A DNA stretch of 64,000 bases, taken from Owenia fusiformis (lineage: Eukaryota > Annelida > Polychaeta > Sabellida > Oweniidae). Below the pieces are notes generated by a model, which was given only the letters and a program-made list of their open reading frames with translations, searched no databases and was not told the origin of the DNA. This document shows positions 9,458 to 22,385 of the stretch, piece by piece (the stretch's first letter is position 1; every line of letters begins with the position of its first letter). The stretch spans positions 8,887,555 to 8,951,554 of the forward strand of contig CAIIXF020000002.1 in the NCBI GenBank assembly GCA_903813345.2. The letters run 5' to 3'. Both the position numbers and the translations under genes were made by a program.

Positions 9458-12400
9458 TCATGGTGTGATGACCTTGTCAACGATGTGTATAATACCATCT
9501 GTAGCCATAATGTCAGCAGTTACCACCTTAGCTTTGCCGAATGACAACCTTCCATCGTTATTGCGCACGGTGGTTGTGGAACCCGCCATGGTTTCCAATG
9601 GGTAGACAACCCTTTCACGGTTGAAGGCACAACTGGAATACAGCATATCGGGGACGACGTGGCCTCCAACAGTCTAGAAATATTCGTGTTCATATAATAT
9701 ACAATATTGAAAAGTCAACGCACGGCACACGTAATAAATATAATAAAATTTAAATAAAAACATAAGATGATTTCATATATGTTGCAACTAATTCAAATCC
9801 TCAGGCAGCAATATACATGCACAGTCAATATACATATATACAGTATACAATTATTGACCTCTCCAGAGGTTTACTGTCAAAATTATATCCCGAGACTGTA
9901 AACCGAGACCGTAGGTCGAGGTTTACAGTCGAGGGATATAATTTTGACAGTAAACCGAATGGAGAGGTCTATAATTGTTTTGTTAGTCCGAAGAATATCT
10001 TAGATTTTTCTGACCCTTGAAGTTGACTTGAAGTTGGATCCAGACCCTCGAGACGTTCATACGGCAGTAAGTTCACTCAATGGAGTCAAATTACTCTCCT
10101 GGGCGAAGTCCACTAAAAGCTTTGTAAGAGACTAATAATATCCTCATCTTCAACATTTTTGAAACGGCTAGTGCTAGCGGCGGCCATTTTATCGTCTGAT
10201 AATGACGTCATTTTAGTGGAATGCTGGGAATATTATTCACCGGCAATGCATTGCGCGGTGTACAGTTAAAATTATTCACCGCTCGTTGACCAATCAAAAT
10301 CGAGTATTTCAACTGAGGTACTAACAATATAAATAACCTAGCAAAGTTATTAAGCACTGACTAAAATGCCAATGAGAGTGGATTTGGACCTTGTTTGTTT
10401 AACCCTTAGGTTCTTAATTTGGGACTTTTTAGATGTTATTCGGAGTTTTATTCCCATTAGGTTTAGCACTTAGATAAATATATATATTTAAATCTAATAA
10501 CAGAAACTAGTAGTATCAGAGCTATTTAAACATATAATTATAAAACTGTTTGAAACGTCATAATTGTGAAAGCGTGAAACCACTTGAATAAAAATTAAGA
10601 TCATGGCCATATAACACATTTAATAAGAGAGATACTGTACGTTTGGACCTGAGACGCCTAAAATTATCGATAAGTTGGATTATTTCAATTATTTAGGCTT
10701 TTTGAATTTAAAATTCAATGAGTCATTTGCGTCCGAGTCATTAAATTTATAAACTACCTAACACATCGAAAAACTGTCGTGCAAAACATTTTTTAAGTAA
10801 TCCTTTCGTTTTAGCATTCTATAAAAACATTTATTAGTAGAGCAACAACCCTAGAAATCGTATGTATAGCAGTTACGTTGATTCAGGTCATACTTAGGTC
10901 ATACATATCTAGTATCTCTAAAAACAGTATTACTTTAAGTACCGTGGACATTATTTGGGATTGGAAACATTAAAGTTAAATATACCTTTTTGAGACCTTC
11001 AGGGTCATCCAGCAGGTCATTGAGGATATCGGTTGGTATCAAATCAAAGGCCTCATTCAGAGGAGCGAAAACTGTCATCCTGCCTGAGGTTGGTAAGGCA
11101 AAACCTGAGGATTGTATCACCATGTGCAAGGAACTGAAAATTCAATTATTTTTGTCAAAACAACAGAAAGCTAAGCAAAAATACCGAGGCGTCACAGTGT
11201 TCATTTATAAAATCAAAATGGTTATGATGAGAACGTGTGTCTCAGATTTCTTTACTTTAGATTCACATGTCATATATCCACCCTATGGCCAACCCGAAGT
11301 GTAGAGTGAACTCCTAGACCAAATCACATTTTGCATTTGTGTTATTTTGCGATTGAAGGAATTAGTTCAATTTTCATTATAATATTTTATGAAGAAATAA
11401 ATATATATTCATAAAAATAGTAAAGAATTTAATTTATTAATCGTACCTGAAATTGATATCACTCTCTAGAATCTCAAGAACCGACTTTGTTGCTGGTATA
11501 ATGACTTTATCTACAACGTGGATGAACCCATTTCTAGCAACACGATCCACATCGGTCACACAGGCATTCTCAATGGACAGTCTCTGGAATCCAAACAACA
11601 GGAAAACAGTAAAGGACTGGGTATATGTGTTGATATCTTTAATTAATAGATAAACCCATTTCTAGCGACAGGATCCACGTCGGTCACACAGGCATTCTCA
11701 ATGGACAATCTCTGGAATACAAACAACAGGAAAAACGGTAAAGGACTGGATATATGTGTTTATATCTTTAATTAATAGATAAACCCATTTCTAGCGACAG
11801 GATCCACGTCGGTCACACAGGCATTCTCAATGGACAGTCTCTGGAATCCAAACAACAGGAAAACAGTAAAGGACTGGGTATATGTGTTGATATCTTTAAT
11901 TAATAGATAAACCCATTTCTAGCGACAGGATCCACGTCGGTCACACAGGCATTCTCAATGGACAATCTCTGGAATACAAACAACAGGAAAAACGGTAAAG
12001 GACTGGATATATGTGTTTATATCTTTAATTAATAGATAAACCCATTTCTAGCGACAGGATCCACGTCGGTCACACAGGCATTCTCAATGGACAATCTCTG
12101 GAATACAAACAACAGTAGAGGCGGTCAAGGACTGGGATGTATTGATGAGATAAACCTATAACTTATAACACAAAGCACATCTGTTCTCGATGAACAGTCT
12201 TTGAAAATCAAATAACTGAATAGTATTAGTATTGATAGCGTTATTATTTTAGTAAGAAAATATATTTTGGTAGCAACAATGTCTTTTACAACATCAAATG
12301 TTATCACTTGTAATTGAGATACTTTGATGTTAACTCAATGATGTAAATTATGACAACACAAAATTTGATTATTTACAACATCTAAGTGGATCATTTACAT

Positions 12401-15400
12401 TACATGTAAGTTGATAATTTACTCAATCATGTAAGTTGATCATTTTCGCATAAAAGTTGATAATTTTTGCATATAAGTTGATCATTTTCGCATATTAGTT
12501 GATCATTTTCGCATATTAGTTTATCATTCACACATATAAGTTGATAATTTTCGCATATTAGTTGATCATTTACACATATAAGTTGATAATATTCGCACGT
12601 AAGTTGATCATTTCGACATATTACATACATATGAGTTCATCATTTACACAAATAGGTTGATCATTAACATATCTCAATTGATCATTTACAAATCCAGGGT
12701 TATCATTTACAACATCTAAATTGATCATTTACACATATAAGTTCATCATTTACACAAATAAGTTGATCATTAACATATCTCAATTGATCATTTACAAAGC
12801 CAGGGTTATCATTTACAACATCTAAGTTGATCATTTACACATATAAGTTCATCATTTACACAAATAAGTTGATCATTAACATATCTCAATTGATCATTTA
12901 CAAATCCAGGGTTATCATTTACAACATCTAAATTGATCATTTTACACATATAAGTTCATCATTTACACAGATAAGTTGATCATTAACATATCTCAATTGA
13001 TCATTTACAAATCCAGGGTTATCATTTACAACATTTAAATTGATCATTTACACATATAAGTTCATCATTTACACAAATAAGTTGATCATTAACATATCTC
13101 AATTGATCATTTACAAAGCCAGGGTTATCATTTACAACATCTAAGTTGATCATTTACACATATAAGTTCATCATTTACACAAATAAGTTGATCATTAACA
13201 TATCTCAATTGATCATTTACAAAGCCAGGGTTATCATTTACAACATCTAAGTTGATCATTTACACATATAAGTTCATCATTTACACAGATAAGTTGATCA
13301 TTAACATATCTCAATTGATCATTTACAAATCCAGGGTTATCATTAAAAACATCTAAATTGATCATTTACACAGATAAGTTCATCATTTACATATCTCAAT
13401 TGATCATTTACAAAGCCAGGGTTATCATTTACAACATCTAAGTTGATCATTTACACATATAAGTTCATCATTTACACAGATAAGTTGCATTGATCATTTA
13501 CATATCTCAATTGATCATTTACAAAGCCAGGGTTATCATTACAACATCTAAGTTGACGTTTTGTGACACTCTATCTTGAACTTACCCTTCTGTTGACGTT
13601 AACTCTTAGATTATTTACAGCACTAAAAGTTGGAATCATCTGACCATCGATGAATGAGTTTGATGCCAATTTTCCAATAACAAGATGGGTCTCTAGGAGT
13701 TCACGCATATATGATGGATTGACAGCCAGTTTGTTCTGGATCTCTTTGGGCAGGTCTTAAATACAAATACAGTGGTCAATGGAGTAGATGTATATCCAGA
13801 ACTTGGGTAAGTTAAAAATATAAAAAAAATCAAAAAAATCAAAAATATCAAAAATATAATTTTAACCTTAAGACCATAAATATGTGTGTCAAAAAATTAA
13901 AAAATGAATTTAATAAATACCATAAACGTGTGTGTCAAAAAATGATTTTTTTTACACATAAGTTTTTTTTGTATCTATGGAATTCATTTTTTATTTTTGT
14001 TATTGTTTTGATATTGCCCAAGTTCTTGATATACCTCATGGAGTAACGGGTTGATGAATTATTCATTGAGTTTTTGCTCATAAATCACGTATGCTATGAT
14101 TTAAAAATATTCCAAGACAATTTAGGATGGAAATTACAGCTATTTACCCTTTCATAAATGTTTAATTATCAAACGGAAACCAGTATGACTTACTTTCAAA
14201 TGCCTTGTTAGAAGGAGCAAATAGGGTAAACTTTGGATTCTCCATATCCAGTGTTGTATGCAGACTCTGGGCCTCAAGCCTCTCAACAAATGTAGTCAAT
14301 CCTATGTTCTTAGCAAGTGCAAGTACAGTCTTGGCTGAATAATATATGAACATGTGATTTTGTATTTTCAAGTATCACTAATGAAAATGAGAAATACATC
14401 TTGGGTATAGATCAGATGCTTTTGATTTTAATTGACTCTTTAAATCTCTGAGGATGGACACAAGGTGATCTCGTTGAAACAATAGTTTACTCTTTTATGT
14501 GTATACATACCTTTCTCTGGAATGATAACATTGTTGATGATGTTAATAACACCATTGGTGGCGATAATATCACTCTCAATCACCTTGCCTCCATTGACAG
14601 AAATCCTCTCCCCTGGCAAGCATGTAGCATTGAGGCGAGTTCCCTCCAATGTCGTAAGATGATGACTTTTAATAAGGGCGGCAGAACAGATCAGACCTTT
14701 CAGAACATGACTATCCAACATAGCTGCAAAATACAACAAGTATGATTAATAATCATTAGAAGGCATATAGCTTTATATACAAAATATAAACAGACTTTAT
14801 TTTTACTTCGGAAGGAATTGATTTGATGTTTTATGATCTTGCTCTTTTTAGCTCAGCAAATAAATGTATATTCATAAGATGGGGGAACTTATTTATCCAT
14901 ACAACTTGGACATAAAAGTTGTATGCCCTCTGTTTTTAAGTTTCCCGTTATGATTATCCGCAACAGTCTTTTGAATTACCTGCAAGCCCGTCTTCATTTG
15001 CAATAATCAGTTCAATTTGAGAATCGGATTCAATGGCAAGATCTGTTGGTGCAAATATGGTGAATGGTCCTGCTGAATTTAAGATATCAAGTTTACCAGC
15101 CTGTTCCAACAAAGCTTTGAACTTGGTTAGCCTAAAATGAAAAACATACTAACAAGAATAATTGTGTTGAAATGTTAAAATAAAATGCTAGCACCAATAA
15201 TGAATGGCATTTTCTATTGCAGGACTGTAGCTACATTTGTCAACGTTGACCCAAACCACTTGAAATGCTCAAAATGGTGAAAAACTGCATGATTTTGAAA
15301 ATCTTTTTGGCCCTGAGGCGTTCCCCCAAAGCTCTTTCCCTTTCGACAGGCCTAAATTGTAGTATACCCTGAGCAGAGAGTTAAGTTGTAAGCTTTTAAA

Positions 15401-18400
15401 AAACTAAATCAGAAGAATGCAAATGGTATTTGGAATAACATATGACATTGTTGTATTGCTTTATGATGTACCTTTCTCATAATCTTATATATATTGCTTG
15501 TCCCACTATTTAAACAAACGTGATATTTGGGGTTTAAATCAGACCCACGTTTGCATAAATGAATCTACATATACTGAGAAGAAACCTCCATTGATGTTAC
15601 CTCGGGTCGTTCTGAAGAATATCAACAATTGAACTAACTGGAACATCAAGAACTTTGTCAATAATATGAATGACACCATTGGTAGCTTCTTGGTTACCAT
15701 TTAATATTCTTGCACAGTTCATTGTATTGATCTGGAAGATAAGATAGAAGATTCAATTATAATATACGAAGTACAAATGTACGTCACATCACCAACATGA
15801 GGAATTCAATGATACCTGGAGAATTCACACCATAAAACACATAAAATATGCGCCAGAAGTAATACTATAAGAAAGATCATTGTTGAAACAACACCTGGAT
15901 CACGAAACTACATTTGGTCTCACAAACAAAAGGAAGTTCGGTGGCCAAAGCAAAAGTAAGAAACAACAACCGTCCACAAAAAAGTAATAGACCATAAAAA
16001 TGTCACAACTTGTACTTGTGACATAAAACCATAATCAGAATCCAAAACAGACAATTCAGTAAAGTATCTATAAGTATAGAAAAACAAGTGAAAAAGAGGA
16101 GACCAAAGAAAAAGAAACAACCATTTCCCACATCATATAAGAACCATTATAACGATCTAAACCAATGAACACATTTCATTGTCTGAATTTATAATGACAC
16201 AGCTTAAAGAATGCAAAAAAAGGAATATCAAACACCATTTTTCTTTTCTTACACCATTATTGTACTTCCCAATCCTAAGGTTCATTCCTGAGATAAGACT
16301 CTCCACTTCTTGGGTATGTTTCAATGCTTTAGTCTTGTATCTTCCATTACCCATGTGGTACTCCAGTACGATGTTTGCTGCATTCTTCGCCTGTCTGAAA
16401 TTACATTGAATTCTGATTAGAATTCTTGTTAATGCACTTACATATTGGCTCCGTGTTTAACCTTTTATATTAACCTTTGAACTATTAAGAGGGACATTTA
16501 CTGATATAGGTGTGTATTTTCTTTTAGTTTTTTTCAGTTTATTTATTTCATTTCTATAGTTCTTCTTAGATCGCCTTTCTCATATTGAAAGCAGAATACA
16601 TAATTAAGTTATTTTGATAGATTCAAGATATTATTGTAAATAACTACATGTTCGGTTTTTTGATAGATATAACTTTTATCCAATGAGGACTTAAATTAGA
16701 ATATTTTGCTCTGTACTTACTTGAATGCCTCCTCACTTGGGACAAAGACAGTAAAAGCTCCTCTTGTTTCCAACGTCTTAAGAAGTCCGTCCCCATCAGC
16801 TATAGACAGGAATGACTCCAGGCCAAGGTCCCTTGCAACTTCTACCAGGTTCTTTAGGGGTTTTATTGCAGTACATCCCTTCTCACCTTCAACTTGTTCA
16901 AACCCTTCACAGCACTCTTGGAGGAGCATTCTAGAAGAATATGAAATACACCCCACGTTAAGTTTGGTTCAGAAAGTTCAAATTAAAATGTGTGGTATAG
17001 GCCTAAGAAGCCTGTATGATCAAATCCGAATTCTGTTCCTTATAATATTACAGTAGGTCAGAATTTTACATAATTTTCAAGTTCAAATTCAACAATTTAT
17101 TTGACAGATTCAAATTGATTTCATCCGATTAAGTTCAGAGTAATTGCAATTGGTTGTAAAACAAACACAGAATGAACGCATTGCTAAAATGTCCTAAAAG
17201 TTTGTTTGGACAATGTGTAAATGATAGGATGGCACACTGTCGGGTAATTTTCAAGATCTCAACTGGGTGAAGGGTCAATTAAAAAATCTCAGTTGTAGTT
17301 ACTGTGAGTGAATATTACAAAGGAAATTGTACTCACGTACTACGTTAATGCCGGGCGTTAATGGCATATTTCCCTAAATTGTACTCACGTACTACGTTAA
17401 TGCCGGGCGTTAATGGCATATTTCACTGTGTATGAAATTGTACTCACGTACTACATTGGCATATTTCCTTGTGTATAAAATTGTACTCACGTACTACGTT
17501 GGCATATTTCCCTGTGTTTATACCATCCTCCACATCCTGTGTGTAACTTCCTATAGCTGCCACCTTGGATTTCCTCTATGATGCACACATTTGGACTGAA
17601 ATATATCGAAAATAAACAATTTCTGAGTGATCGAGAAGGTAAGGGGGTAATTTTGGATTTCCTCTATGATGCACACATTTGGATTATAGAGAATAAACAA
17701 TTTTTGAGTGGTTGAAAAGGTAACGGGGTGATGGATATTGTTTCATTTTGTTTTGGATCATAGTTTAAGATATTGGGGATGGATTTGATTTCATTGACTT
17801 GTTATCCTCTTTGACATTTCCTTTTCTTGCTGTGTTACAGAAAACTCTTTGATTTTTCCCCGTTTGCCACTTATACTTTTTTCATTGTCTAAACGTTTTC
17901 AACGAGTGTTGGCCTAATATTTAGTGTTGGCCTAATATTTAGTATCTAAAGGTTTTTCAACGAGTGTTGGCCTAATATTCATTATCTAAAAGTTTTCAAC
18001 AACTGCTGGTCTAATATTTATTGTCTAAGAATTTCAACGGCTGCTGGTCTAATATTCATTGTCTAAAAGTTTTCAACAAGTGTTGGCCTAATATTCATTG
18101 TCTAAAAGTTTTCAACGGGTGTTGGCCTAATATAAATTGTCTAAAAGATTTCAACAAGTGTTAGCCTGATATTTATTGTCTAAACTTTTCAACAAGTGTT
18201 GGCCTAGTATTTCGTGTCTAAAAGTTTTCAACAAGTGTTGGTCTAATATGTATTGTCTAAATGTTTTCAACAAGTGTTGGCCTAATATTTATTGTCTAAA
18301 AATTTTCAACAAGTACTGGTCTAATATTAATTGTCTAAAAGTTTTCAACAAGTGTTTGCCTAAAATTCATTGTCTAAAAGTTTCAACAAGTGCTAGCCTA

Positions 18401-19011
18401 ATATTCATTATCTAAAAGTTTTCAACAACTGCTGGTCTAATATTTATTGTCTAAGAATTTCAACGACTGCTGGTCTAATATTCATTGTCTAAAAGTTTTC
18501 AACAAGTGTTGGCCTAATATTCATTGTATAAAAGTTTTCAACAAGTGTTGGCCTAATATTCATTGTCTAAAAGTTTTCAACAAGTGTTGGCCTAATATTC
18601 ATTGTCTGGGGTGCGTTTGTTTCCTCATGAACAATTCTACTTTCCAATGTTTTCTTTTTTTCTATTCCTTAACATTATTGGTATTTTCCCAATTAGCATC
18701 TTGTACTAATTTGCGTATATAATTTTGTGAATATTAGATTATATGTATACATGTATAATGATTTTTAGCTCCTGGAAGTACTGCATTTTACTCTTCCCTT
18801 AAACATTGACACCTGTCCCTTAAATTTCAACACACAAGAAACATAAATAAAATTTAATTGATATATCGAAAAATAGGACTTACCCCTCTAAGGTATGAGC
18901 ATTTTTCTCAGCTTCATCGTCATTCTGCATTAACCTTTGTCCGAAGTTAGATCCATTCGTTAAACTCACAAAGGCCGATATCCCCAGGATGCTAAGAATA
19001 AAAATCTTCAT
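9458..19011 (-). CDS. Secreted EMI + four-FAS1-domain matrix protein (TGFBI/periostin type), 12 exons, 630 aa
   Basis: Exons in transcription order: 19011-18884, 17595-17491, 16930-16721, 16394-16253, 15731-15601, 15131-14980, 14723-14511, 14334-14194, 13755-13586, 11583-11447, 11133-10986, 9673-9458. All junctions are gt..ag and phases agree throughout, giving 1893 nt. Residues 1-20 are a signal peptide (MKIFILSILGISAFVSL...). About 46-95 is a Cys-rich EMI-like domain (PNVCIIEEIQGG, GCGGWYKHREIC, ECCEGFEQVEGEKGC) that closely follows the TGFBI pattern. Four FAS1 domains follow (about 100-232, 235-357, 360-497, 500-630), with TVFVPSEEAF, TIFAPTDLA, TLFAPSNKAF, TVFAPLNEAF and paired NGVIHIIDKVL-type ends. 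Domain 1 keeps the YH motif (LEYHMG). There is no C-terminal tail or RGD after FAS1-4. Family members are extracellular, bind integrins and collagen and act in adhesion. Several exon edges are tandemly duplicated in the introns. Confidence 0.93.
9840..9985. repeat. Foldback element in the last FAS1 intron
   Basis: AATTATTGACCTCTCCAGAG, GGTTTACTGTCAAAATTATA and TCCCGAGACTGTAAACC are mirrored around a GACCGTAGGTC centre as GGTTTACAGTCGAGGGATAT, AATTTTGACAGTAAACC and GGAGAGGTCTATAATT. The inverted repeat is near-perfect. Confidence 0.9.
11584..12105 (-). repeat. Four tandem partial copies of FAS1 exon 10 with its acceptor
   Basis: A 128-129 bp unit repeats with matching points at 11584, 11712, 11841, 11969 and 12098. 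Each unit holds the intron end (TTCCAG), the first 60 or so bases of exon 10 (reading RLSIENACVTD) and then a short AT-rich spacer. Unlike exon 10 itself (11447-11583), each copy reads VDPVARNGFIY and then a stop, and has no donor. Spacing and variants alternate (GGAATCC / GGAATAC; CAGTCT / CAATCT), which suggests growth as a dimer. Confidence 0.93.
12410..13560. repeat. Minisatellite in a FAS1 intron, higher-order unit about 105 bp
   Basis: GTTGATCATTT-type units of 12-16 bp fill 12410-12650. From 12650 a higher-order unit recurs about eight times: AAATCCAGGGTTATCATTTA, CAACATCTAAATTGATC, then ATAAGTTCATCATTTACAC, then CATATCTCAATTGATC. The single long frames across it are repeat artefacts. 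Confidence 0.95.
15240..15365. repeat. Dispersed repeat copy (GTGAAAAACTGCATGATTTT)
   Basis: GGTGAAAAACTGCATGATTT with CGTTCCCCC downstream recurs at 62640-62690. Position: FAS1 intron between exons 5 and 6. Class unknown. Confidence 0.5.
17325..17500 (-). repeat. Tandem duplicates of the FAS1 exon 2 donor
   Basis: The string ACTCACGTACTAC, which on the minus strand is the exon end GTAGTAC followed by gtgagt, occurs at 17331, 17383, 17442 and 17485. The copy at 17485-17497 adjoins the coding exon 2. The other three lie downstream in the intron, each with TGGCATATTTC before it. Reading past the first donor meets TGA at once, so the extra copies should not extend the ORF. Confidence 0.85.
17585..17700 (-). 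repeat. Duplicated exon 2 start with acceptor
   Basis: GGATTTCCTCTATGATGCAC, then ACATTTGGA, is present at the start of exon 2 (17567-17595) and again at 17656-17684. The second copy has lost the CTGAAAT acceptor match. It is a short decayed duplicate of the exon's 5' edge. Confidence 0.7.
17895..18608. repeat. 39-bp minisatellite in FAS1 intron 1, about 18 copies
   Basis: Unit CATTGTCTAAAAGTTTTCAA + CAAGTGTTGGCCTAATATT, with variants (AACTGCTGGTC, AACGACTGCTGG). Because 39 is a multiple of three it yields long repetitive frames with CLKVFNKCWPNIH units. I treat these as artefacts, not proteins. Confidence 0.95.
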
Positions 19012-20218
19012 TGTGCTTATTTATAATATCCAGAAATTCAAAGAAATCACTCCCTGTAATTCCTGTATAATGTCGAACCAAACCCTGAGGCACAGAGAAC
19101 GCGGGGAATTACTGCCCTCTGATTAGATAAGAAAGTGTTACAATTTTGATGCAAATACGATAACAAAAACTTTATGAAGTCAAAAAGAGTTTGAATACAG
19201 AATTAAAGACATCTACTTGTAGGGATATTAAATTCTAAGACATGATCTGATTGGATGCGACTCATCCAAATGTTTATCTCTTATCCGAAGAGCATAGATG
19301 AAGTTCTCATATAAATCGAACTATTGAAAAGGGTTAGCTAATAAAGGTCAAAATGATAGGTCAGTATATGACTATTGACAAAAGATAATTCAAACTTGTG
19401 CAAGAAATTTCAATTTGAAAGAAGTCGAACACCCCACGGAATTGAACCTTGCTAGATATTACACATTGCAAGAGTTTGAGTGTGAGGAAATGTAATGTTA
19501 CTTCAAATCGAAATAGAAAATAAAGAAACACTAACATATGAAATTTAAAAAGAAATTAAATACACATTTGATAATATGAATGATATTAAAAGGGCACCGA
19601 TATCCAAAAGAAAGTGTAAAAAAGATACAGAATAATCAAATCTGATTTTTCTTAAATTTCACCGACCTCTTATATACTAATGATGAAAAATTCTAATTTT
19701 AACAAAATTAAATATGGAAATGTATCAGTCATTTCCTCATCCCTTAATCACTTGTTATTATTTGAAATAAAATTGTACCATTTGAAATTTTATCATGGGG
19801 TAGTTATCACTAATTAAACAATATGTTGTAAGAAAGTCCATTGTTGTTCAGATAATCCTTTATTATCTATATAATAAGAGTATATTGGAGATTATAGTCA
19901 AGGAAGAACCGTACTGTATATATTGGGTTTACCATATCACATATAGGAACGACAAGGAAATAATATTTTCTACCACGATCAGCTTTTATCATTCATTTAT
20001 AACTTCACAAGTATTCCATCAATCTGCTTTACAGGTACCTTAATTTATAGGTTTTCAATAATAGAGAGGTTAAGCTACACGTATAAATGCAAACCGTGAA
20101 CCTGAACGCGTAAGTCCACGCTCAAGTACACGTTTAAGAAAATTTCTGTTAAGCTACACGTCTGAAACCATGTCAGTGGACGTGGAGGCATATTTATGTG
20201 GTGATTGTTAAAAGTAAT
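19012..20218. other. 5' flank of FAS1 gene, no gene recognised
   Basis: AT-rich. Minus-strand TATAAATA lies just upstream of the FAS1 ATG (about 19018-19027), probably too close to be its own TATA box. TTAAGCTACACGT occurs twice (20068, 20149). Nothing coding recognised. Confidence 0.45.
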
Positions 20219-20292
20219 GTCTCGATGGTGTAATGGCTAGCACTTCGGACTCGTGTCCGTTGAGCCTGGGTTCGAATCTAGTCGCATTAAAA
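20219..20292 (+). repeat. tRNA-like sequence (tRNA pseudogene or SINE head)
   Basis: Box A-like TGGTGTAATGGCTAGCAC and box B GGGTTCGAATC stand at tRNA spacing, followed by T-rich DNA. The anticodon arm folds as CGGAC/GTCCG with too short a loop, and the acceptor and T stems do not pair well, so a working tRNA is unlikely. Confidence 0.6.
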
Positions 20293-20663
20293 CATTTTGT
20301 TTTTTATTTTTGCTTTATTTCATATTCAACCACAATTAAAGGGTCTTGTGCACTCCATTGTCCCCATGAACAAAATGAATCTTTTTTTAGGTGTAACATA
20401 AAGAATACAATGTCACATAATAATTTGGAAAATATAAAGCGTGGGCTGAGGTTGAGGTCATTAAGTTCAGCAAGGGTATATTGACTTGACATTGGTTGTG
20501 ATCTATTGACTTACACAAAAATACCTAAAATACACTATGACCTAAATCAATTTCAATGTAAATGATTTCACAATATGACACAAATGGTATATCAGTACAT
20601 CAGATGTGCAAATACAAAGTTTGCAATCTATTCAGGTCATACTTCAAATTAAAAGATTATTAT

Positions 20664-21566
20664 GACGTGCACGGACCTGGGGACAATTCTGGAAATACGG
20701 GCTAATCTCAGCTTTAAGCGTTAATATCTGCCTTATTTAAAAAGCTAACTATGTGCATTATATATCATTTTGAAGTATTTTTTATTCGCATTTCACTGAA
20801 ATTATTTTTCCTTGAAAAGTGTGATGGGATTTACCATATTTTTTAAGTTACATGTACTCCGACATCGTCAAATACGCTGTAAGGCGTAACATTTCACGCT
20901 TACACGGTTCGTTGAAATCGGGATAACTTTTGAAATACTGATCAGAATTTTACTAAACTTTCACGTTTTATTCATTGAAACATGTGCCTTTATGACGTCA
21001 CAATTGCCTAGCGGCTACAGTTCAAATCGTCTTATATGAACGCTTTTAAGATTTTCAAAATTGTGTAAGGTTTTGAAGGCGAAGGAGACAAGCAATAAGT
21101 TTACCTTTATTTAACCTTCTAATTTAGGTCTGATTTCAAAAAAAAATTAACTGCACAATATTGTCATGGCGAAATTTACAAAACAATAACCGATTTCTTT
21201 ATTTTTCAAATAATAAGAGAATAAGAGTTGCTTTTAGAGACTTGAAAAAATGTAACGCATCGATTTTTTACCACAAATCCCATACATATCAATTTTTACT
21301 AACGCCCCGAGTGGATTTCCTGACAGGTTTTCAAAAATCAAAAACATTTTAGAAATATTGTCCTCGAGATCTTGTTGCTCTGTGAATTTTACCCAGATTG
21401 AATAAGAATAAAGCATCTTATTTTTAGGTTGACTAAACTTGACAAAATGTAACGCTTGTCGTTTTTGACGTTATAATGCTGATTGCGCCCTATACTGCCC
21501 ATTGTATTGTTTTGGTATTTTGACGCCATAATGTTACTCTAATTGTCCCCAGTTTCGTGCGACGTG
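20664..21566. mobile_element. Non-autonomous DNA transposon, about 0.9 kb, with TIRs
   Basis: GACGTGCACGGACCTGGGGA, then CAATT, at the left end is inverted at the right end as AATTGTCCCCAG, then TTTCGTGCGACGTG. The terminal repeats are about 25 bp with a few mismatches. The interior has no transposase frame. Similar in size and terminal GACGTG to 7672-8580. Confidence 0.75.
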
Positions 21567-22385
21567 TATATACATTTTTTCATCATTTTTTCCTACAAAA
21601 TGGCTATAGAAAAATTCTTCAAAAGCAACTTTTACACTTATGAAATCCCATACAACTTTGTAAATCCAAAGATTATACTGTTATGTTTCATTAATTAATA
21701 ACATATTTGGATACAATGTAGGGATGTGTAGGATACAACTGGATTTTGACGGACACAAAAATACTTCCTGGTTTGGCATCTCTACCCATGTACACTTTAT
21801 GATTCAATATTGGCCCTAATAAGTGGCCCATTCATCAATACAGTGCTGAGTATAGGTCAACAAGATACTAGTGTACATATAAATGTAATAATGAAAGCAG
21901 TATATTTATTTTGAAAAATCAGATGAATTTATTTTTGTTCATGGGGAGATCATAATGGATGGCGCACTAGATCCTTTCTTGCCCTGGTTGTCATTTCATT
22001 TTGTTTAGTATACATATTGTACTAGGCCCCGGGTATCAAATTGGCCCTGCCCATTTATATTGTACGGAATGAACAAACGATCACATTTGAAGTTGTCATT
22101 TACCCATTAAAATGTATTCTTATTTCCAATTAAGGATTGGGGTTTACCAATATAACTTTCTGCGCGCGCATAGAAGTACACGTTCATGCTTTGTTGAATA
22201 CACGTCTGTAAATTGCACGAATATGATAATCTCATGTAAAAACCTGTAAACTTCACACTGGCCCACAGGAAATAAACAAATCTGACGTCATTTATCTATT
22301 GATCTATTTTGACCAAAATGTTGGGAAATCATCTTAATTGTCGCGCCCTACACGTATATCATATAAAAGTCAACCTCTGACAAAA
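21567..22385. other. 3' flank of the TLR gene
   Basis: AT-rich sequence between the transposon and the TLR stop codon. No gene or clear polyadenylation signal found. Confidence 0.4.

Noticed and set aside
12427-12630. 67-codon frame with QLICVNDQLICEN repeats
   Set aside because: Product of the GTTGATCATTT minisatellite; no start context or domain.
12430-13560. CRISPR-like array
   Set aside because: Regular units are a minisatellite with no unique spacers, in a eukaryotic intron.
18176-18722. Frames with CLKVFNKCWPNIH repeats as a repetitive protein
   Set aside because: Explained fully by the 39-bp minisatellite in FAS1 intron 1.
20219-20292. Functional tRNA gene
   Set aside because: A and B boxes are fine, but anticodon, T and acceptor stems do not pair properly.
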